From Robertmurraya kyonggiensis (GTDB taxonomy: Bacteria > Bacillota > Bacilli > Bacillales > Cytobacillaceae), in assembly GCF_005116465.1 (NCBI RefSeq), contig NZ_SWBM01000005.1:62001-126000 (forward strand): DNA of 64,000 bases. Direction: 5' to 3'. Under the pieces are notes generated by a model, which worked only from the letters and a program-made list of their open reading frames with translations, did no database searches and was not told where the DNA came from. The translations under genes were made by a program, and so were the position numbers. Position 1 is the first letter of the stretch. Each line of letters opens with the position of its first letter. Positions 60,395 to 64,000 of the stretch are shown one piece after another.

Positions 60395-61085
60395 TTCGAA
60401 CCAGGTGCTTAACCATAACCCCCAACTGCCGCTTTCGAGACTTGATGCGAAAAACGGAACCTATTAAGTTTTCATCCCGTTGCTTTTTCCAAAAAGTTCA
60501 CAGTTCTGTCAAAACAATTCCGATAATTCTAAAAATTACTTGTTATAATATAAGTGTAAGAGATAAAAGTTAACATCTTTGGAGGCTCAACCATTCGTGT
60601 TCGTTCCGACTGTGAACGAGTATTAAAGGTTATTCCTAGTTTTGGTTCGGGAAGGTGGAGCAGGTGTTCTAGTTTTTGAAGGGTAAAATATCATACAATT
60701 CTTTTCAATTGAGTGACTGGGAATGAAATAATCATCTACCTATAATTCTTGTACGTAGATGAAGTGGATCACAACCATAAATTTAATTGAAATGGTAAAA
60801 ACGTATGGTATTCATTCGGTATCTCACCATCCTTCAAAAATGAATACATTTGCGAAGATGCTCATAATCCGGATAAAGGAATAAAGAGCTTAAATCGGTG
60901 CTAATCCGATAAGATTGTTTCATTAAGGGGTTTGAATTCCATTTTAACCATGTGAATTAATTCCTTCTTCGGAACAAACACACATCGCTAAAAATCATTA
61001 TTCTCGTGTTAGCTCCTAATCGAGACTAATAGTGAAAATTAATTTGGTGATGTCATGGTTGGGTCTCCAAAGATGTTAATATCGA

Positions 61086-61133
61086 AAAGCTCCCCCTCAA
61101 GAAGACACATGTTGCTTGAGGGGGAGCTTTTTT
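61086..61133 (+). terminator. Strong intrinsic terminator ending the gene-free segment
   Basis: AAAGCTCCCCCTCAAG (61086-61101) pairs perfectly with CTTGAGGGGGAGCTTT (61115-61130), then TTT. No protein gene precedes it, so it may end a noncoding transcript. Confidence 0.92.
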
Positions 61134-61190
61134 GCGTTGCATCGAATTTTCTTAATTTTGTCATAAAAAAAGTAAAAACTATTTTCCAAA

Positions 61191-61219
61191 TTGAACATAA
61201 ATATAATATACTATATATT
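61191..61219 (+). promoter_or_regulatory. SigA promoter of the PPDK regulator operon
   Basis: TTGAAC (61191-61196), 17-base spacer, TATATT (61214-61219), 79 bp before the start codon. Confidence 0.6.
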
Positions 61220-61297
61220 AATAAGTATAACACATTTAGTAGTGGACACAGATATATAACATCATTATTCAGGTGGATATGGGAGGGAATTGGGATC

Positions 61298-62101
61298 TTG
61301 GAAGGAAAGGAAACAGTATTTGTCGTGTCAGACTCAGTTGGAGAAACAGCTGATTTAGTCGTAAGAGCTGTGGCTACACAATTTAATGGTGGTTTTGTGG
61401 AAGTAAAACGGAATGCCTTTGTGGCTGATTTCGCTGATATCGACGATGTATTGGTCATGGCGAATGACGTTCCATCTATCATTGCTTACACCATAGTGAT
61501 TCCGTCTCTTAAGGAATATCTCGATAAAAGGGCCGAAGAGGAAGGGCTTGTGACCGTGGATTTATTAAGTCCGTTGATGACCGCCTTTAGTAAAACCTTT
61601 AATAAGAGTCCGAAAAATAAGCCAAAGCTGATGAGACAACTAGATGATTCCTATTTTAAAAAGATTGAAGCAATTGAATTTGCGGTGAAATACGATGATG
61701 GCCGCGATCCTCGGGGATTGCTTCGTGCTGAGATTGTTCTGATTGGCGTGTCGCGGACGTCAAAAACACCATTATCCATGTACCTAGCGCATAAAGGATT
61801 CAAGGTTGCGAATGTTCCATTAGTACCTGAGGTGGCACCACCAGAGGAGCTGTATAAAATTCCACGAAGTAGATGCGTGGGTCTTATCATAAGTCCTGAT
61901 AAGCTGAATTCCATTCGAAAAGAAAGACTGAAGAACCTTGGATTAACTTCTGAGGCGAACTATGCAAGCTTTGAAAGAATTCTAGAGGAATTAGAGTACG
62001 CTGAAAAAATCATGAAAAGAATCGGCTGTCCAGTCATCAATGTGTCGAACAAAGCAATCGAAGAAACTGCTGATTCCATCTTAAAAATACTGAAAAGATA
62101 A
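61298..62101 (+). CDS. yqfL: Pyruvate, phosphate dikinase regulatory protein (DUF299)
   Basis: A 267-residue bifunctional regulator that phosphorylates (using ADP) and dephosphorylates a Thr in PPDK. The P-loop-like motif is GVSRTSKTPLSMYLA (Gly150 onward), and the N-terminus FVVSDSVGETADLV is typical. Directly downstream is ppdK, its expected target, 20 bp away. The start is TTG at 61298 with GGGAGGG upstream; the frame back to 61055 would include the terminator and promoter. Confidence 0.93.
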   Translation: MEGKETVFVVSDSVGETADLVVRAVATQFNGGFVEVKRNAFVADFADIDDVLVMANDVPSIIAYTIVIPSLKEYLDKRAEEEGLVTVDLLSPLMTAFSKTFNKSPKNKPKLMRQLDDSYFKKIEAIEFAVKYDDGRDPRGLLRAEIVLIGVSRTSKTPLSMYLAHKGFKVANVPLVPEVAPPEELYKIPRSRCVGLIISPDKLNSIRKERLKNLGLTSEANYASFERILEELEYAEKIMKRIGCPVINVSNKAIEETADSILKILKR

Positions 62102-62121
62102 CATGGGGAGGAACTTTTACA

Positions 62122-64000
62122 ATGAAAAAATTCGTCTATATGTTCAATGAAGGAAACAGCAGTATGAAGGAATTACTAGGGGGAAAAGGAGCCAATCTTG
62201 CCGAAATGACCTCGATTGGGCTACCTGTTCCTTTCGGTTTTACGATATCTACAGAAAGTTGTAATGCTTACTATGATGCGGGGAAAAAGATTTCTCCGGA
62301 CGTACAGGAGCAAATTTTACAAGCGTTGGCCCGACTTGAACAAACAACTGAGAAACGACTAGGCGATCCATCCAATCCATTGCTTGTTTCTGTTCGTTCA
62401 GGTGCTGTTTTTTCGATGCCAGGAATGATGGATACGATTTTGAATTTAGGAATGAACGATGAAACAGTTGAGGGAATGGCCAAGCTAACAAACAATCCGC
62501 GCTTTGCCTATGATTCGTATCGCCGCTTTATCCAAATGTTTTCCGATGTTGTCCTTGATGTGGATGTCTTTTTCTTTGAACAGCTTTTAGAAGAATATCG
62601 AGAAAAGCATGGATACACATCTGACCCAGAGTTATCAGCAGAAGATTGGCAAGAGGTGATTGCTGGTTATAAAAAAATCGTCAAAGACCGGACACGAAAA
62701 GAATTTCCTCAGGAACCAAAAGAACAGTTATTTCTTGCGATTAATAGTGTGTTTGATTCTTGGAACAATCAGCGGGCGATTGTGTACCGTCGTTTAAATA
62801 AGATTCCGGACCACTTAGGTACTGCAGTTAACATTCAGAGTATGGTCTTCGGAAATACAGGAAACGAGTCAGGAACTGGCGTTGCTTTTACACGAAATCC
62901 TTCAACTGGTGAAAATGTTCTGTACGGAGAATACTTAATTAATGCCCAAGGGGAGGACGTGGTCGCTGGCATTCGTACGCCACAACCAATTGCGACCCTT
63001 GAAAATGAAATGCCAGAGGTGTTTCAACAATTCGCGGAAACGTGCCATCTGCTAGAGCAGCATTATCACGATATGCAGGACATTGAATTTACAGTAGAAC
63101 GAGGAAAGCTGTTCATTTTGCAAACAAGGACGGGAAAAAGGACGGCACAAGCTGCGATTCGAATTGCAGTTGAAATGGTGGAGGAAGGGATTATAGATAA
63201 AAAGACGGCGCTTCTTCGAGTTGATCCTGATCAACTAAATCAGCTTCTTCATCGACGAATTGATGAGTCTTATCCACGTAATCAGTTAGCCAAAGGATTG
63301 CCAGCTTCACCAGGTGCTGCGACCGGAGCTGTCGTATTTGATGCAGATGAAGCGGAACAACTAGGGAATGATGGAAAAAGAGTCATCCTTGTTCGACCTG
63401 AAACGACGCCAGATGATATCCATGGCATTATCGCGGCGCAAGCAGTTGTAACAAGCCGTGGAGGAATGACGAGTCATGCTGCTGTTGTTGCCAGGGGAAT
63501 GGGAAAAGCTTGTATTTGCGGTTGTGAAGCATTGAAAATTGATTTAAGGGAAAAGCAATTTCGAATCGGCGATACTGTTGTGAATCACGGTGATATGATT
63601 ACGATTGACGGAGCAACCGGTGAAATCATGCTTGGTGAGATTCCAATGATTGAACCACAGCTTTCAGAGGAGTTTCAATTGCTTTTAGCATGGGCGGATG
63701 AAGCTAGGAAATTAGGAGTTCGTGCCAATGCGGATAATCCAGAGGATGCGAAAAAGGCCTTTGAATTTGGCGCAGGCGGAATTGGATTATGCCGAACGGA
63801 GCATATGTTTATGGATGCCAAGCGCGTTCCGATTGTGCAAAAAATGATTTTAGCGTCTAACCTGGAAGAACGTGAGTCGGCGCTAGCTGAATTATTACCC
63901 ATGCAGCAGGGAGACTTTGAAGGGATATTTGAAGCAATGCAAGGATTTCCTGTAACGATTCGCTTGTTAGATCCACCGTTACATGAATTTTTACCAGATA
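62122..64000 (+). CDS. ppdK: Pyruvate, phosphate dikinase, N-terminal part (3' truncated)
   Basis: The frame runs open from ATG 62122 (GGGGAGG upstream) to the edge, 626 of about 880 residues. The ATP-grasp domain starts with LLGGKGANLAEM (19-30), and the phosphohistidine domain has GGMTSHAAVVARGMGK with His452 and the regulatory Thr450. The start of the PEP/pyruvate barrel (GIGLCRTEHMF) is also present. The enzyme interconverts pyruvate, ATP and phosphate with PEP, AMP and pyrophosphate. Cotranscribed with its regulator. Confidence 0.96.
   Translation, partial: MKKFVYMFNEGNSSMKELLGGKGANLAEMTSIGLPVPFGFTISTESCNAYYDAGKKISPDVQEQILQALARLEQTTEKRLGDPSNPLLVSVRSGAVFSMPGMMDTILNLGMNDETVEGMAKLTNNPRFAYDSYRRFIQMFSDVVLDVDVFFFEQLLEEYREKHGYTSDPELSAEDWQEVIAGYKKIVKDRTRKEFPQEPKEQLFLAINSVFDSWNNQRAIVYRRLNKIPDHLGTAVNIQSMVFGNTGNESGTGVAFTRNPSTGENVLYGEYLINAQGEDVVAGIRTPQPIATLENEMPEVFQQFAETCHLLEQHYHDMQDIEFTVERGKLFILQTRTGKRTAQAAIRIAVEMVEEGIIDKKTALLRVDPDQLNQLLHRRIDESYPRNQLAKGLPASPGAATGAVVFDADEAEQLGNDGKRVILVRPETTPDDIHGIIAAQAVVTSRGGMTSHAAVVARGMGKACICGCEALKIDLREKQFRIGDTVVNHGDMITIDGATGEIMLGEIPMIEPQLSEEFQLLLAWADEARKLGVRANADNPEDAKKAFEFGAGGIGLCRTEHMFMDAKRVPIVQKMILASNLEERESALAELLPMQQGDFEGIFEAMQGFPVTIRLLDPPLHEFLPD

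Larger units (their letters stand above)
60121..61297. other. Gene-free region of 1.2 kb
   Basis: No convincing protein gene is present on either strand. It holds four small palindromic repeats (60211-60394), a likely extended -10 promoter (TGTTATAAT at 60541-60549), about 530 bp of noncoding or decayed sequence, a strong terminator (61086-61133) and the promoter of the next operon (61191-61219). A short frame at 60792 (30 residues) and a frame from 60598 with an in-frame stop look like remnants, not genes. Confidence 0.6.

Noticed and set aside
60792-60884. 30-residue frame in the gene-free region
   Set aside because: No ribosome binding site, no family resemblance, and the length is expected by chance.
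61055-61297. Longer start for the PPDK regulatory protein
   Set aside because: The extension covers a strong terminator and the promoter, and TTG 61298 has GGGAGGG at good spacing.
1-64000. Prophage, insertion sequence, rRNA or tRNA genes
   Set aside because: No transposase, integrase, phage structural gene, terminal inverted repeat pair or structural RNA signature was seen.

Overview
The window is typical low-GC Firmicute DNA and most likely comes from a Bacillus-type member of the Bacillaceae. The signs are strong AGGAGG-type ribosome binding sites, frequent TTG and GTG starts, T-run terminators, a tyrosine T-box, a ydaO-type c-di-AMP riboswitch before ktrAB, a XylR-type ROK repressor, and Bacillus-style TreA/TreR, YesL, HesB (YneR-like), DUF1450 and PPDK-regulator genes. 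I see no rRNA, tRNA, CRISPR array, prophage or intact insertion sequence.

Layout. 1-1.7 kb is the end of a trehalose operon (treA tail, treR). 1.9-4.1 kb encodes a membrane-anchored PQQ dehydrogenase fused to cytochrome c. 4.2-13.7 kb is mixed housekeeping and accessory genes: acetyltransferases, a nucleoside hydrolase, a metallo-beta-lactamase-fold enzyme, an Rrf2 regulator divergent from an NmrA-type oxidoreductase with a clear dyad operator, GrpB, and a short UvrA-like ATPase. 13.7-18.7 kb holds T-box-controlled tyrS, two MFS transporters and a methyltransferase. 18.7-20.3 kb is a compact metalloid-type unit: a MarR regulator with two Cys-Cys pairs, an ArsP/DUF318 permease and a 40-residue peptide with three Cys-Cys pairs. 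20.4-22.3 kb has a coiled-coil protein made of thirteen 29/25-residue repeats and a convergent 63-residue protein sharing its C-terminal domain. 23.8-33.6 kb is a xylan/xylose utilisation locus (GH43 xylosidase, XylR, ABC importer, YesL, XylA, XylB). 33.7-36 kb is KtrAB under a c-di-AMP riboswitch.

36-57 kb is unusually rich in signalling genes: an HD-GYP protein, a PAS-GGDEF-EAL protein, an MHYT hybrid histidine kinase, a FapA/DUF342 protein with a STAS protein, then a c-di-GMP-I (GEMM) riboswitch with a terminator. The riboswitch precedes a tightly coupled ten-gene operon (46.4-55.0 kb): GTP cyclohydrolase I, a tandem 6-pyruvoyltetrahydropterin synthase, a short-chain reductase, an RsbW/T-like ATPase, an FrsA-like hydrolase, an acyl carrier protein, an AMP-forming ligase, a membrane HAMP sensor, a STAS antagonist and a PP2C/SpoIIE phosphatase. 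Together these look like a c-di-GMP-gated, biopterin-type pterin pathway joined to an acyl-activation branch and a partner-switching regulator. I do not recognise this as a described system, and it is the main candidate for novelty here. A LytTR response regulator and a prolyl 4-hydroxylase-like gene follow.

57-64 kb returns to conserved genes: DUF1450, flavin reductase, trhO, HesB, DinB, a 1.2 kb gene-free region with small repeats and a possible noncoding transcript, then the PPDK regulatory protein and ppdK, which runs off the right edge. All function calls come from reading motifs, gene order and spacing; no database search was run.
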